Positions 1 to 9,989 are shown, counted from the first letter of the stretch. The stretch is DNA of 26,931 nucleotides from Mesostigma viride (GCA_009746045.1 RPFO01001632.1:1-26931), one strand, 5' to 3'. The notes: a model not told the origin generated them from the letters alone. Made by a program: numbers and translations.

Positions 1-494
1 GAGAGAGATCAGCGCGCGACTTGCAAAGCGGTAGACAAGCTATGTTTGTTGACGTGTCAGTGGTGATGCGAGGAATCCGCAATGCGATTTCAAACACCCG
101 TCATCCTCCTCGTATCCTGAAACAACATTCCAGTTGCTGCCAATTATAACGTTTACCGCCAGACGGACAGGCCGCTAGCCGTTAAGCGATATGGGTTGAT
201 ATGTCGAGAATCGTTGGTGGGTTGTTATCAAATGTTAACCTGACAAGGATATTGGTCAACGCGGTCGGAAGAGTTAGTTCCGATTGCGTGGCCGGGGTCG
301 TGGAAAGACATCACAGCCCGGGGGCGCATGCCAAATTGGCGGAAGCGGGTAGTCGATATGGGCTGCCTCAAACCGACCTCAGAGTCTGCTTCCAAAATCG
401 TGTGCGATATAGCCTAGTTTCTCGACATCTTCATACAGGGCCACGTCATCCCGTGATTGCGCCAATTGACGACAGGCTTGAACCATAATAGTAG
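1..494. other. left flank, no assignable gene
   Basis: There is no recognisable gene here. A 95-codon open frame (201-488, plus strand) starts with ATG but has no motif, no low-complexity bias and no family that I recognise. It may be chance or a remnant of the left end of the viral element. No terminal inverted repeat of the element could be identified at this side, so the true left boundary may lie outside the window. Confidence 0.3.
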
Positions 495-734
495 CTTAGG
501 CTAGAAGCAAATAAAAGCGGGCTCGGGCCAGATCTGTTGGATCTAATAATTGGAACGTCACGGTCGCCATGGATCATACCAGTAACTGGAAAATCAACCA
601 GTGAAACACGATCACCAGGTATGTCAACGTACGACGAGGATTTTGAAATTGTGGTTGTAAAGAAAACCGCCAGTCCACGCTTCTCCAACGACTACGTTGA
701 TAAGCAACGGATTATTGCTCAACTTGGTGTTTGA
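495..734 (+). pseudogene. short ORF fragment, unknown, possibly a 3' end
   Basis: The frame is open from just after a stop at 492-494 to a TGA at 732-734, and the first ATG lies well inside it (at 618). The 79-residue translation looks protein-like (mixed hydrophobic and charged residues, ending IIAQLGV). It has no recognisable domain. Because there is no early ATG it may be the 3' remnant of a longer gene lost at the element's left side. It is convergent with the fibre-like gene, whose stop lies at 810. It could also be chance. Confidence 0.25.
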
Positions 735-809
735 AAATCCAAGTCTTACATAAAACTTCCTCACCGACTGACGAGCTGGTAGAACCATATATTTTGGCAG
801 TATATTGGT

Positions 810-3256
810 TCATTTGCACGCCGTATTGACATCTGGACACTTAACAACCGTACGTATGACACTCTCATTTGTGAGTGTTAGCTCCTTAAACCAAGTATCC
901 GCCACACCCGGTACGGGTTTTGTGACGCTATATTTGCCAAAAATGCTACAATTCCTCGACGAGGTGGACCTGTGACGCAGCTCCAACACGTCTCCGACGG
1001 CTGTGTACGATCCGGATGGGTTGTTGGTTTTTAGAGAGTCGAACTCTATGTCTTGTAGGTCATCTTTGATTGGCCAGACATACGCGCCGTGGTACTCTCC
1101 GCTCAAGTGGAAAATTGGTCGGAGGGGCATCGGAATGTACGGGTCAATAATGTCTGTAGGGTGGCTGTAAATATACCGGACGAGTTTGAGATTTTAGTCA
1201 TGTCACTAAGTTCTTGAGGAGTTGTTTTTGGATATATAACGCTCCACTTCCCATCCGATTTTCTTCGAAATGCCACCCAGTAGCTGTTTTGTTGTCTCCA
1301 TGATGAGTTTAACGTGTATCGAACCTTCGACTTCAGATTGTCAAACAGGTCGAGTGCATAGTCACTATGGTGCAGATTGATACCCAGCATACCCCAATGC
1401 GTCGTAGCCGCATTTCTCCAATTCTGATGGGCATCTGTCGTGGCCGGGTGATATTTATTCGTCAAAGACATAGTATTTTCTGCAAACGAGACGAAAGCAT
1501 CGTTGCTGCCCAAATATAGCCGAAAACACAATAGAAATGGGCCGTCGATGAGCTGCTCTGAAAAAACAACACATTTGCTTGGTGCCGGAGTGGCTGTTTT
1601 TACAAAAAAGAATTTTTCGGGAGACCCTTCAAAGTAGTATTTCGAAGCTTCTGCTTGCAGCGTGGTCACGGAGTGGCGCGAGAATGATTCTAGAGAATGG
1701 AGCGTCGTAGCGGGGCCGTCTATCTCCACGGTCTCTCCTGACAGGTTTGGCGAGTCCTTTACGGTTACGATCCTGTATCTGAGTTCTACATCATCGCCTT
1801 CGGATGGATTTTGAAACGTCGTTGTCTTCAACGTCCCATCCAAGGCCCCTTGAGATACTCCGTTCGCCAACAGATGAAAACCGGTGAGAGGAGGCAACGA
1901 CTTTCCCCACCCCACATCATGGTCTGCGTAGACGCCGTTGATCGCGATTTTTACAGGATTTAGATATGAAATGTAGGAACTTGGTGTCCGGATGCCGGAG
2001 TGCAGTTGGCTCATTTTTGAAACGCATACCATCACCCCTCCTTTGTGGGTGGTGTAGGAGGTGAGGGTCGAGTCGTTGTAGACGTCTATCTCGTAGTTCA
2101 TATACTTGTTACTATCTGCCGCGACTGGCGCGGTGATTACGGCGTCTTCCCCGCGCAGTCCCCCGTTTTGCGAGAGGGAGACTCCGCCGATGGTCGGAGT
2201 GGTCGGCGTGAGCTGGGTGGAATTCATGTACCACCTGATGGGGAGTTTGCGTTGGTATGCGAAGGGGGTCGTCATCTTTATGCCCTGTTTGAGGGTCGTT
2301 CCCTCTACGACCTCCCAATTAGCGGTGGTTGGATTGGTGCTCCAGTAGAGTGCGTTCACAGGGTCAATCGGACCCATTCGCCAGTCCGTCAGTGGCGAGT
2401 ATGTACGCGTGATGGTGAAGGATCTCCCAGTTAGTGGAAGGCGGCGGTTGTCGTCGCGAATCGTGGCGAAAGACAACAACTCCACGCGGAGAGGGAGGCC
2501 GTTAAATCGAGATCCGCCGAGACCATAGAAAGAGTCGGAAAAGTATGGATATCCTACCTCTCCGTCCACAACGCTCTCCCCCGTGCGCGCCTGGGTCGTG
2601 TGGTAGTCGCGATAGGTAAACTTACAGATTCCACTCGCGTCGCCATTCGTAACGTTGTAGGGCAGCTGGACTCGCACATCCTGGTCATTGATGACGTTGA
2701 ACGCGTTTTGGTGCGACACGGTCGTCCCGTCTTCGAGATGGAGGACGAAATCCCCGTTCAAGTTAGCTATCGACGTTTTGCCTACCCCGTGTTGGTCAAA
2801 AAGGTAGTCCAATTGCGCGCGGGTCAGGACTCTGCCACCAGGGTCTAGCAACGTATCAGGGCTAAAGTCGAAGACGTGGTACTGGGTTGCTCCCACTTTC
2901 GCCGTAAGGTAAGGTTCATTTAGAGTGAGATCGTCGACTAAAGTAGTCCCTGATTTAAAATAGGAATACCCATTCACGACGAGACTGTAAGCAAGTTCCG
3001 ATGGGTCGCTTGCGGTCTCGTCGTCGTAATTGTCTCCGAGTCGCACATTTGTCGGCTGGCTCGGGTAGAAAATTTTGAATCCGTCGACAACGAGTGACTC
3101 ATCGAATGGATGTGAAGTGCCAAGAAGTAACGTAACGCTAGCTTGAAGCCCATCTATGTCTGTTTCGATGTTAGAAACACGCTCCTCCATTTCAGGGTCG
3201 AGCGTTAACCCGGTGGCGAGATTGGTCGGTCTGCTCAATGTTGTTAGAACGACCAT
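810..3256 (-). CDS. large fibre-like virion structural protein (frameshifted near its end)
   Basis: The gene runs right to left from ATG at 3256. The first frame gives 717 residues and stops near 1103. The continuation is clearly readable in another frame from about 1190 down to the stop at 810, giving roughly 810-820 residues in total with one apparent single-base indel around 1150-1200. The N-terminus (residues about 19-47) has a short heptad-like helix. The rest is rich in beta-forming, Thr/Ser/Asn/Gly/Tyr residues without transmembrane segments or enzymatic motifs, as in trimeric fibre or spike proteins. It is the only large structural candidate in the element, so it could alternatively be a divergent major capsid protein; I could not recognise double-jelly-roll signatures. 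It is transcribed divergently from the coiled-coil gene across a 24-bp A/T-rich gap. Function is inferred from composition and context only. Confidence 0.5.
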
Positions 3257-3280
3257 TTATTATCTACCTAGAATATAAAC
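3257..3280. promoter_or_regulatory. bidirectional 24-bp A/T-rich start region
   Basis: Only 24 bp separate the ATG of the minus-strand fibre-like gene from the ATG of the plus-strand coiled-coil gene. The gap contains aatataaac immediately before the plus ATG, and on the other strand tttatattc and gataataa before the minus ATG. Both promoters must therefore lie in or very near this gap, or overlap the opposing coding region. Confidence 0.45.
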
Positions 3281-3808
3281 ATGGCCTCTGAGGCTTCAGA
3301 GACCCCAACGAGCTACCAAGACGAAACCTTCGCCGAGACGCGGGAAGAGCAGGTTGACCTGGTCAAGACAATTCGAAAGGGACAACCGCTGAATGATGAA
3401 CAGAAAAAAGCCCTTCGCGACAAAATGAGGGTTTACCAGCAACGCGCAAAAGCCGAGAGGGAGAAGAGACGAAACGAGGAAAAGGAGGCAGAGATAACGA
3501 AACGAAAGGTCCTTGCAAAGGAATTGGAGATTCAGCGGCAAAGGCTAGTCGAACTCGAGCTGCAAGAAGCCCGCAACAAATCGCGGATTGAACGCCTTCT
3601 CGCTGAAGATTCAGTCGCCTCAACCCCCGCCGACACGCCAAAACCAAGACGGGGTCGAAAGCCCAAGGAGACAGAGCCGGACTCTCCGCCACCCCCGATC
3701 AAGACCCGACAGCTCCCACCTCCACCACCGCCACCTGTCGCGATGACGCCATACGAGATGCGCATGGCCGCCATCCGCGCGTCTCTCCTTGCTAGTCTGG
3801 ACGATTAA
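3281..3808 (+). CDS. charged coiled-coil, proline-rich small protein
   Basis: The protein has 175 residues. Residues about 18-110 are dominated by Glu, Lys, Arg and Gln and should form a long helix or coiled coil. A basic AT-hook-like patch RRGRKPK sits at 123-129, a proline run at about 146-152, and a short C-terminal helix TPYEMRMAAIRASLL at 156-170. There is no transmembrane segment and no recognisable enzyme fold. It is the first plus-strand gene of the element and is followed after 12 bp by the packaging ATPase, so a role in genome condensation, scaffolding or packaging is plausible but unproven. The PYEMR string recurs in the C-terminal part of the primase-helicase, hinting at a shared docking peptide. 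Confidence 0.6.
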   Translation: MASEASETPTSYQDETFAETREEQVDLVKTIRKGQPLNDEQKKALRDKMRVYQQRAKAEREKRRNEEKEAEITKRKVLAKELEIQRQRLVELELQEARNKSRIERLLAEDSVASTPADTPKPRRGRKPKETEPDSPPPPIKTRQLPPPPPPPVAMTPYEMRMAAIRASLLASLDD

Positions 3809-3820
3809 AATGTCTTCAGA

Positions 3821-4704
3821 ATGATAATGGCTATCATCGAAGAGCGACGAATTCATTCACTTGAGAACAAAGACATCAAGCAACGATACGCCCCACAGCG
3901 TCCTGCTCCACCGAATATGCCGAGTCTTCATTTCATCGCAAACTTCTGCGGAGCTCGACGGTCTGGGAAAACTACATCGGCAGTCAACATGGCGAAGGCT
4001 TACTTTGCTAAAACTCATTCGACAAGCTGTACCTCATTTCAGGGAGTGCCCACACGGAGCCAAAATACAATGAGCTCCCGGAACCAGCTATGACGATGGA
4101 AGTCTACTCTAACCTGGCATTCGATGGGATGATAGATCATATAAAGTCTGACCTCCACGAATACGAGAGGTACAAGGACGATCTCAAGGTCTGGGAAACG
4201 TTCAAACGCGAATACGTGGATGGGAAAAAAAACGCAGAACTCATGGACCTCTCCATGTACCTACGCCTTGATGCAATGAACTGGGATAAACCTGCGACAA
4301 GGTTCGAGCACGGTCCTCCTTCGTCGCTCATTCTGATAGACGACATGCAAGGCAGTGCCCTCTATCAGAGCTCTAGCAAAAACGCTGTTGCGGCTTTCGC
4401 GTTCAAACACAGACACTTCCTCACGAGCATGATTTTCCTGACACAGGCGTACACAAGCGGTGGCGTACCACGAGCAGTGCGAGCGAATATATCGTTTCTT
4501 GCGCTGTTCAGAACGAAGGACCATCGAGCCGCGCGACAGATCGCGGAAGAGAGCGCGGGGGCTGTGGCGCCGGACGAGTTTCTCGCGCTATGGGACCACG
4601 CCGTCAAGGACGATCCTCACGACTTCTTCGCTGTCGACTTCGACCAGCGCGACCCGAAAAAAATGTTTCGTCGAAACTTCAATACATTTCTCTCGATAAA
4701 ATAA
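3821..4704 (+). CDS. FtsK/HerA-type genome packaging ATPase (one frameshift)
   Basis: This is the motor expected to pump viral DNA into the capsid. The first frame (3821-4093) contains the Walker A loop GARRSGKTT with Lys50. After an apparent one-base loss near 4020 the reading continues in the frame that ends at 4704, as shown by a sensible in-frame sequence starting well upstream of 4090. The second part contains Walker B LILIDDMQ (acidic pair near 4339-4344) and the downstream glutamine motif FLTQAY, both typical of A32-like packaging ATPases of nucleocytoplasmic large DNA viruses, virophages and polinton-like viruses. Total length of about 295 residues fits that family. ATG 3821 (or in-frame ATG 3827) lies 12 bp after the previous stop. 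The frameshift could be decay or a sequencing error; both halves are otherwise well preserved. Confidence 0.8.
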
Positions 4705-4726
4705 TTTTCTCTGAACATGATATACT
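4705..4726 (+). promoter_or_regulatory. A/T-rich start-proximal motif atatactat
   Basis: The 9-mer atatactat (4720-4728) abuts and overlaps the ATG at 4727. The same 9-mer occurs at 6499-6507, ending one base before the ATG of the primase-helicase. The shared position right at the start codon suggests an initiator-type viral promoter with very short or absent leaders. This is inference from two exact copies plus the looser aatataaac before ATG 3281. Confidence 0.4.
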
Positions 4727-5221
4727 ATGGATATTCCGTCCATCAAACGATACGCAGGCGCCGAGAAGGAGTACGTGTTGGACACCCAAGCACTCCTCCG
4801 ATATTGTTCGGGTTCTCGACTGGGGCAGAAAACTCTAGAACGTGTCGTCAGGATCCTTCAAGAAGCAGGCCACCACGACACGATTCCGTCCACCTGTCAC
4901 GACATGAGCCCCGAAATCCGATTGGCCATCCTCGCCTTGGTGGGCGATCGCAGGCGTCCACGTGGGCGCTCACCCTCCAAAACGGAAAAACGACACGAAC
5001 CGAAACGGCCTCGAGGGCGCCCAAGGATCCACCCCGTAGGGTATAAAAAGCCTCGAGCCAAAAAATTGTCTCATGTTCAGTCATCAGATGACGGTGACCG
5101 TAGAGGAGCGTCGCGAGCAATGGCGACGGGCCCAGGCGAAGAGGCGAGCAATCGCCCGCGACCAGACGAACTGCATCTCGGCGAAAAGCAAGGTCAAGAA
5201 GGGCGTCTGGAATCCCAGTGA
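4727..5221 (+). CDS. small basic AT-hook protein
   Basis: The protein has 164 residues. It contains a classical AT-hook KRPRGRPR at residues 93-100, preceded by another basic RRRPRGR patch (75-81) and followed by further Lys/Arg-rich sequence. The N-terminal 75 residues are more globular, with a predicted helix around LERVVRILQEAG. AT-hooks bind the minor groove of A/T-rich DNA, so it may be a viral chromatin-like or transcription factor. Its last about 50 codons overlap the start of the tyrosine recombinase gene in another frame (5073-5221), so the true C-terminus is uncertain; the overlap could be a real dense viral arrangement or a frameshift. Confidence 0.55.
   Translation: MDIPSIKRYAGAEKEYVLDTQALLRYCSGSRLGQKTLERVVRILQEAGHHDTIPSTCHDMSPEIRLAILALVGDRRRPRGRSPSKTEKRHEPKRPRGRPRIHPVGYKKPRAKKLSHVQSSDDGDRRGASRAMATGPGEEASNRPRPDELHLGEKQGQEGRLESQ
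5042..5048 (+). promoter_or_regulatory. TATA-like box before the recombinase gene
   Basis: The sequence tataaaa lies 25 bp upstream of the first in-frame ATG of the recombinase (5073) and 40 bp upstream of the second (5088), inside the AT-hook coding region. The spacing would allow transcription to begin close to the start codon. No experimental support is available from sequence alone. Confidence 0.35.
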
Positions 5222-6335
5222 TCGATGGATCGCAAATAACCCCGAGTGCGCGGAAAAAATCGGCTTGCAGGCGACCTCTCCACCCTCGCCGGAGCCACCG
5301 CACCACGAGGAATCGCCTGCGCGAGCTGGAGGAGGGCGGTACTGGACCTTCGACGAGGCCGTCGCCGCAGCGGAAGCGCGACCAGAGCAGCACGAGCGTG
5401 GCAGGCCATCGAAGGAGCGCGGGGCGACTCGCAAGACCGCTTTGGGATACATTGGCAGGATGCGGGTCCTGCTCGACAAACTGGGGTGCTCGCAGTACGA
5501 GTCCGTTGATTGCCTTGCCGACACAGCTCGTGTTCTTCGCGTGGTGCACGAGACATCAGAACCCAAGCGCAAGACCCAGCACTCGAAGGACGACGCCTGG
5601 AGGGAGAATGAGAAGCAGCTCCTCGGGGTCATCAACGGCGTGAACCGAATGATGCCGCCCGAGAAGAGGCTCCCAAGTCACGTTACGGACGCGTACACTG
5701 CTCGCGTCAGGGAGCTGAAGGTTGGTGACCTGGACAGACGGTTTGACCGTGCCGAGAACAAGCCGCTGAGGTACACGTACGAACAGCTCCAGAAGATCGC
5801 CAAAGCAGAGTACGAAGCCGATCCCACGTCCGACGCCGCGCTCATGGGCTTGATCTATCTCTCGGGTGAAGATCTACCACCGACGCGTTACAATCACGAC
5901 CAGATGCGCATCGTCGACTCGGTCGCTGAGCTAGGACCGCACGAGAACGGCTACATCCCGAGCGAGAGGAGATTCTACATCCAGAATTTCAAAACGCAGC
6001 ACAGCATGCCAGTTTATGACGTCGTCATCCCGAAGAAGTACGGAAAGCTCATCAAAGCGTTAGATGCCCGTGCTAAGGCTGGACAGAAATTCCTTTTCGA
6101 ATCAGAGCCTGGCATTCCGATCAAACACGAGCTCTACAGCGCCCGTTACAACCGGATTTACGGAGGCATCGACGCCACGCGACAAGCATACATCACTCGT
6201 TTCCTGAAGGGCGCTTCATTTAAGAAACGTAAATGGGCTGGCGACATGATGGGCCATGACGTACTGACAGGAGCCGTTTACGAGAGGCAGGGTGGCGAGA
6301 CTGGCGGACGTCGGCTGAGGCCGAGGAAAAAGTAG
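5073..6335 (+). CDS. tyrosine recombinase (viral integrase)
   Basis: The protein has 420 residues from ATG 5073, or 415 from ATG 5088. The N-terminal 110 residues are basic and probably bind DNA. The C-terminal half carries the tyrosine recombinase catalytic layout: Arg272 in DLPPTRYN, a beta-hairpin region IQNFKTQHS with a candidate Lys, Arg370 in DATRQAY, His395 in MMGHDV and the nucleophile Tyr403 in AVYER. The first histidine of the usual HxxR box is not evident, a substitution tolerated in several subfamilies. Recombinases of this type with a PPxR-like box 1 are known from polinton-like viruses and other integrating algal viruses and would insert the circular genome at a short att site. 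No att site could be recognised. Unlike its neighbours, this gene has no internal frameshift. Confidence 0.8.
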   Translation: MFSHQMTVTVEERREQWRRAQAKRRAIARDQTNCISAKSKVKKGVWNPSDRWIANNPECAEKIGLQATSPPSPEPPHHEESPARAGGGRYWTFDEAVAAAEARPEQHERGRPSKERGATRKTALGYIGRMRVLLDKLGCSQYESVDCLADTARVLRVVHETSEPKRKTQHSKDDAWRENEKQLLGVINGVNRMMPPEKRLPSHVTDAYTARVRELKVGDLDRRFDRAENKPLRYTYEQLQKIAKAEYEADPTSDAALMGLIYLSGEDLPPTRYNHDQMRIVDSVAELGPHENGYIPSERRFYIQNFKTQHSMPVYDVVIPKKYGKLIKALDARAKAGQKFLFESEPGIPIKHELYSARYNRIYGGIDATRQAYITRFLKGASFKKRKWAGDMMGHDVLTGAVYERQGGETGGRRLRPRKK

Positions 6336-6508
6336 ATAGTTTCCCGTGGGAAATTTTCATGAATGTCGAAAAGGGTATTCTAAACTGCATGCATTATACA
6401 GGGAATATAAAAGTTCCATGGGAACATTTTTCTCGAGGGTCGAGGTTCGAGGGTTTGGCATTTTATAATCTGAATTATTTTTTTTTTCTAAACAAGTAAT
6501 ATACTATC
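6336..6508 (+). promoter_or_regulatory. intergenic region with two related hairpins and A/T-rich promoter
   Basis: Immediately after the recombinase stop is TTTCCC-GT-GGGAAA (6340-6353). A second hairpin with related arms, GTTCC-ATG-GGAAC, lies at 6413-6425, next to gggaatataaaag. Further on is a T run (about 6478-6488), then the atatactat motif (6499-6507) just before the primase-helicase ATG at 6509. This is the longest non-coding gap inside the viral gene block, so it may combine termination of the recombinase transcript with control of the replication gene. Confidence 0.4.
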
Positions 6509-9500
6509 ATGTCGTCTGAACCGAGTCGTGTCGTCACAGTCGAACCTTCTAGAAAGCACCGTGGGAGTATAAAGGACGTTGACATTCCGTGGCTGGCTCT
6601 ACTCCACCCACCACCCGAGGCCACCCATGAGACCATGAACAAGGTCGTCACGCAGTGGCGCTACAAGAAGGCTCCCACAAAAGAGGCCGGGGTGTCTCTC
6701 GGCCATCGCTTCATTTGCGCGCGTGGCATCAACACGAAGGACGCCAACGAGTACGCGCATTATGGCAACCTCGCAGACTTTTCGCGGATCTATGCGGAGT
6801 GTGCTGCTCATCCCGTTCGCCGCACGCTCGACGAAGTCATACAACCCGACGACCCGTCGTGGGCGTACGTCGACATTGACGACAAGGTCGACCCAGATGA
6901 CGAGCGTCTGGCGAACATCGATTACCCGGGACACTTTCGCCGTGTTCACGACGAGTACTGCCGCGTCGTCCTGAACATCGCAACCAAGGACTTTCGCTAC
7001 GAGGTCAGCACGGCGTCTCGCATGAAGAAGGATTTGTTCAAGTCGTCTTTCCACATCGTCGTGCGCGGTCTCGTTCTTGCCGACCTGGACGCGAGAGTGT
7101 TTTGGTACAGCGGCCTCACCGATTTCATCAAGCGCGCGTCTTTCGACCTGTCATCTCCCGTTCACGAGGACGCGCACGAGCTGCTGAAGTTCAAAGTGAA
7201 CGGTCAAGAGCAATTCGACGAGATCTGCCGCCACCCAGCTGACTATTTCGGTGAAATGGACACGGTGATCGACGAAGCAGTCTACAGGAGAGACAGTCTT
7301 TTCCGATGCGTCGGGATGCACAAATTCGGGGACACTGACCCTCTGGGAATTCTGCGCACATGTGAAGGCTCGTCTAGTGACTTCCTCGACCATCTCATCA
7401 ACATCTACTCGCCGGACGACGTCTCGGGCGGGGTATTGGTGAGTGCGCCCCCGGACTGGGCGGCATCGTTGAAGAGGAGAGGGGTTCGCGGACGTCGCGA
7501 GTGCACGGTGAAGGCGGCGGGCAAGGACATTGACGTTTCTGCATCTCTCGCGGCGATGGAGAAGGTGGCTCCGGAGTGTGACTATCTCGAGTGCGGCTAC
7601 ATTGAGTTGTCTCCAGACGTCAAGCTCGTGAGGGTGAAGTACCAGCAATGCGACGATCACATCTGCCTCATATGCAACAAGGTGCACGAGAAGAACGGCC
7701 CATTCACGCTCCAATACCCGTCAGGACAAGTTTTTTATGACTGCTACAGGAAATCGCCAGACGCTCGCAAGATCGAGATCGCACCTCCCGTTATGCAACC
7801 GGATCTGACCAAGTGCCGTTCACTCACACGTACTCGTCCGAGAAAATCAAGCCTTTCAGCTGGGATGCGCTATTTGAGGCCCGCACAAGAGCACCATCCT
7901 CGTCCAGTCCAACTGCGGGACAGGTAAATCTGAGAGGATTCGTGAACTCGTCAACGAGGCGGTGAGGAGGGATCCAGGTATTCGCGTGTGCTGCATGGTG
8001 GCTAACATCAGCCTGTCCAAGGAGGAGGATCGCAACTACAAGTCTCTGGGCGAGGGTGGGAGGACGATTGTGTGGGAGGACAACGCGTTCCATCTCTTGT
8101 CCAGTGACCCGAATTTCCGTCACTACCTGAGCGGTCCGAAGGGTATGATGTCTGATGACAGGGTGCTGGTCGTTCTTAACAGCATCTTGCGCGTCACAGA
8201 CCAACCGTTCGATCTCCTCATCCTAGACGAAATATATAACACCCTCACCGCGATTTCGCAGCGCCACGTGGATACAAGCGCGAGGTGTTGAGGAAGTTCA
8301 TCAGGCTCATTGAGACGTCCAAGGTCGTGATTGCATTAGACGCTACCGTTACTCGAAAGGTATACGAGTTCATAGCGGCCTATCGCGCGGCGGATACTAT
8401 GGAGGTGGATTGCAACACCTTCCGGCGCCCTACCAACAGGACTCTGCGATGGGTGGACGTGACATCAGAAAAGAACTGGCGAAAGGTCTGCGTGGACAGG
8501 TTTGTTACTGAGTGTCAGAGGAGGATAGAGGCGGGGGAGAGGATCTTCTGCCCAATGTCTGGAAAAAAAGAGGCCGCCATGGCGTATGAGGTATTAAAAA
8601 AAATCACGGAGCAGAAAAAGAATGGTCGCCTTTACACTAGCCTGACAAGCAAAGAGGATCTGGAGGTTGGTGCGAATGCTGCGTGGGCTGACCTTGACTT
8701 TCTGATTTTCAGCCCAACGATCACGGTTGGAGTCTCCTACACCGAGCACACATTCGACAGCATGGTGGGGATGTTCATCAACGGGGATAACTACGCGAGC
8801 TACACGACAACCCTCCAGCAAATTTTCAGGGTTCGCCATCTAGTCAAGGGAGAGATGGTAATCTTCTACCGAGACGATACTTCGCTCATTAACCGCCCCA
8901 ACGGACTACGGCACGATCGTCGAGAACATGATCGCGGGGGACACTGCGCTCATCCAGCTGCTGTTCGACAACGCCGACGTAGTCTGCGACTGGAGCGCGG
9001 ACAAGTCGCGTATCTATGACAGAAATTGCCCCAAGTTCCGTCTCTTCTGCCGGAACCAGCAAGATCTCGCGGTGTCGAGGTCCCACTACAAGGGAAATCT
9101 CATCAAGATACTGACGGAGGACTACGGCGTGGAGGTGTCGGCAGTGGAGGAGTTGGGGGACATCGACGCCCCTCCGCTTCCGGTACTAGAAGATCCAGAC
9201 AAGGACAGGGAGGTGGTGCTTATGAGCGAGGAGGAGTACAAGGATCTAGAGGGGAGAATCGGCGGCACGGTTCCACTTTCACCGTACGAAATGCGTCTGA
9301 AGGCGGTGTACGAACTGGTTCACCGGTTGTACATGATTCCGTATGATCTCATCGACGACGAGCTCCCTCAAATTCTGGACAAGGAGATGGGGAGGAAGGC
9401 GTACGCTGGCATTCGGCAATATTCGAAGTTGACGGGACTAGGAACCAAGGAGCATTTCAGAGACAATCTGTTGATTCTGCAGAAGTCAGAGTCCTTGTTT

Positions 9501-9989
9501 GATTTGAAGGCGTATTCTCGTTTTGGACTAGCACAGTCTCTGGCCATTACGCTCAAGCTACTAGAAGGGACGCCTATCATCGACTTCATCACGACGGCTG
9601 ATCCGTCCAATCTCACAATGAAGTTGACGCGCGACGAGACGATTGCACTAGGGAATAAAATTGATAGCGAAATTGCCGACAAGGCCTGGTTCATGCGCTC
9701 AACGTTTGGATACCAACGGCGAGCAGGCGAGGCTGGTAGTCTGTCTTTTGCAAAATGTAGCGGGCTCATCAACAGATTGTTAAGCCCGACTCTGGGAATT
9801 TCTGCCAAGGGGGCGAAGGGCAATAGCCGTGGCGGTGGTTACTTGGAAATTTCGAAGGCGGATATGCACGCGTTTCTTGATAGGTATAAACCCTCGTGGT
9901 GGGGCGATGAGAAGGATTATTCGATCACGTCGTTGTCTGGCCTGTCGATGGATGAAATCGCTCCTTTCCTGCAGGGGGCGGATAAGTAA
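6509..9989 (+). CDS. archaeo-eukaryotic primase / UL9-like origin-binding SF2 helicase (multiple frameshifts)
   Basis: This is the replication protein, about 1160 residues if the breaks are ignored. The N-terminal primase domain has the metal-binding YVDIDD (Asp122, Asp124), SSFH (His182) and a basic SLFRCVGMHK box. A zinc-ribbon-like cluster follows (Cys381, Cys386, Cys389, His393). Then comes an SF2 helicase with Walker A QSNCGTGKS (about 7908-7934), DEAD-like LLILDEI (about 8215-8235), ALDATVT (about 8334-8354) and the arginine-finger motif QIFRVRH (about 8818-8838). This set resembles herpesvirus UL9/Herpes_ori_bp helicases and their large DNA virus homologues. The reading frame changes near 7815, 7885, 8262 and 8895, each consistent with a single-base indel; sequence between shifts is well preserved. 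The last open segment (from 8928) includes a SPYEMRLKAV string and ends with TAA at 9989. It directly precedes the palindrome array, its probable binding target. Confidence 0.75.

Noticed and set aside
1-200. Terminal inverted repeat of the viral element at the left window edge
   Set aside because: I found no sequence here that is repeated or inverted at the right side of the element; the true end may be outside the window.
5084-5635. Minus-strand open frames opposite the recombinase (183 and 233 codons)
   Set aside because: They are antisense to a gene with conserved catalytic motifs and show the Arg/Ser/Pro composition expected of GC-rich shadows.
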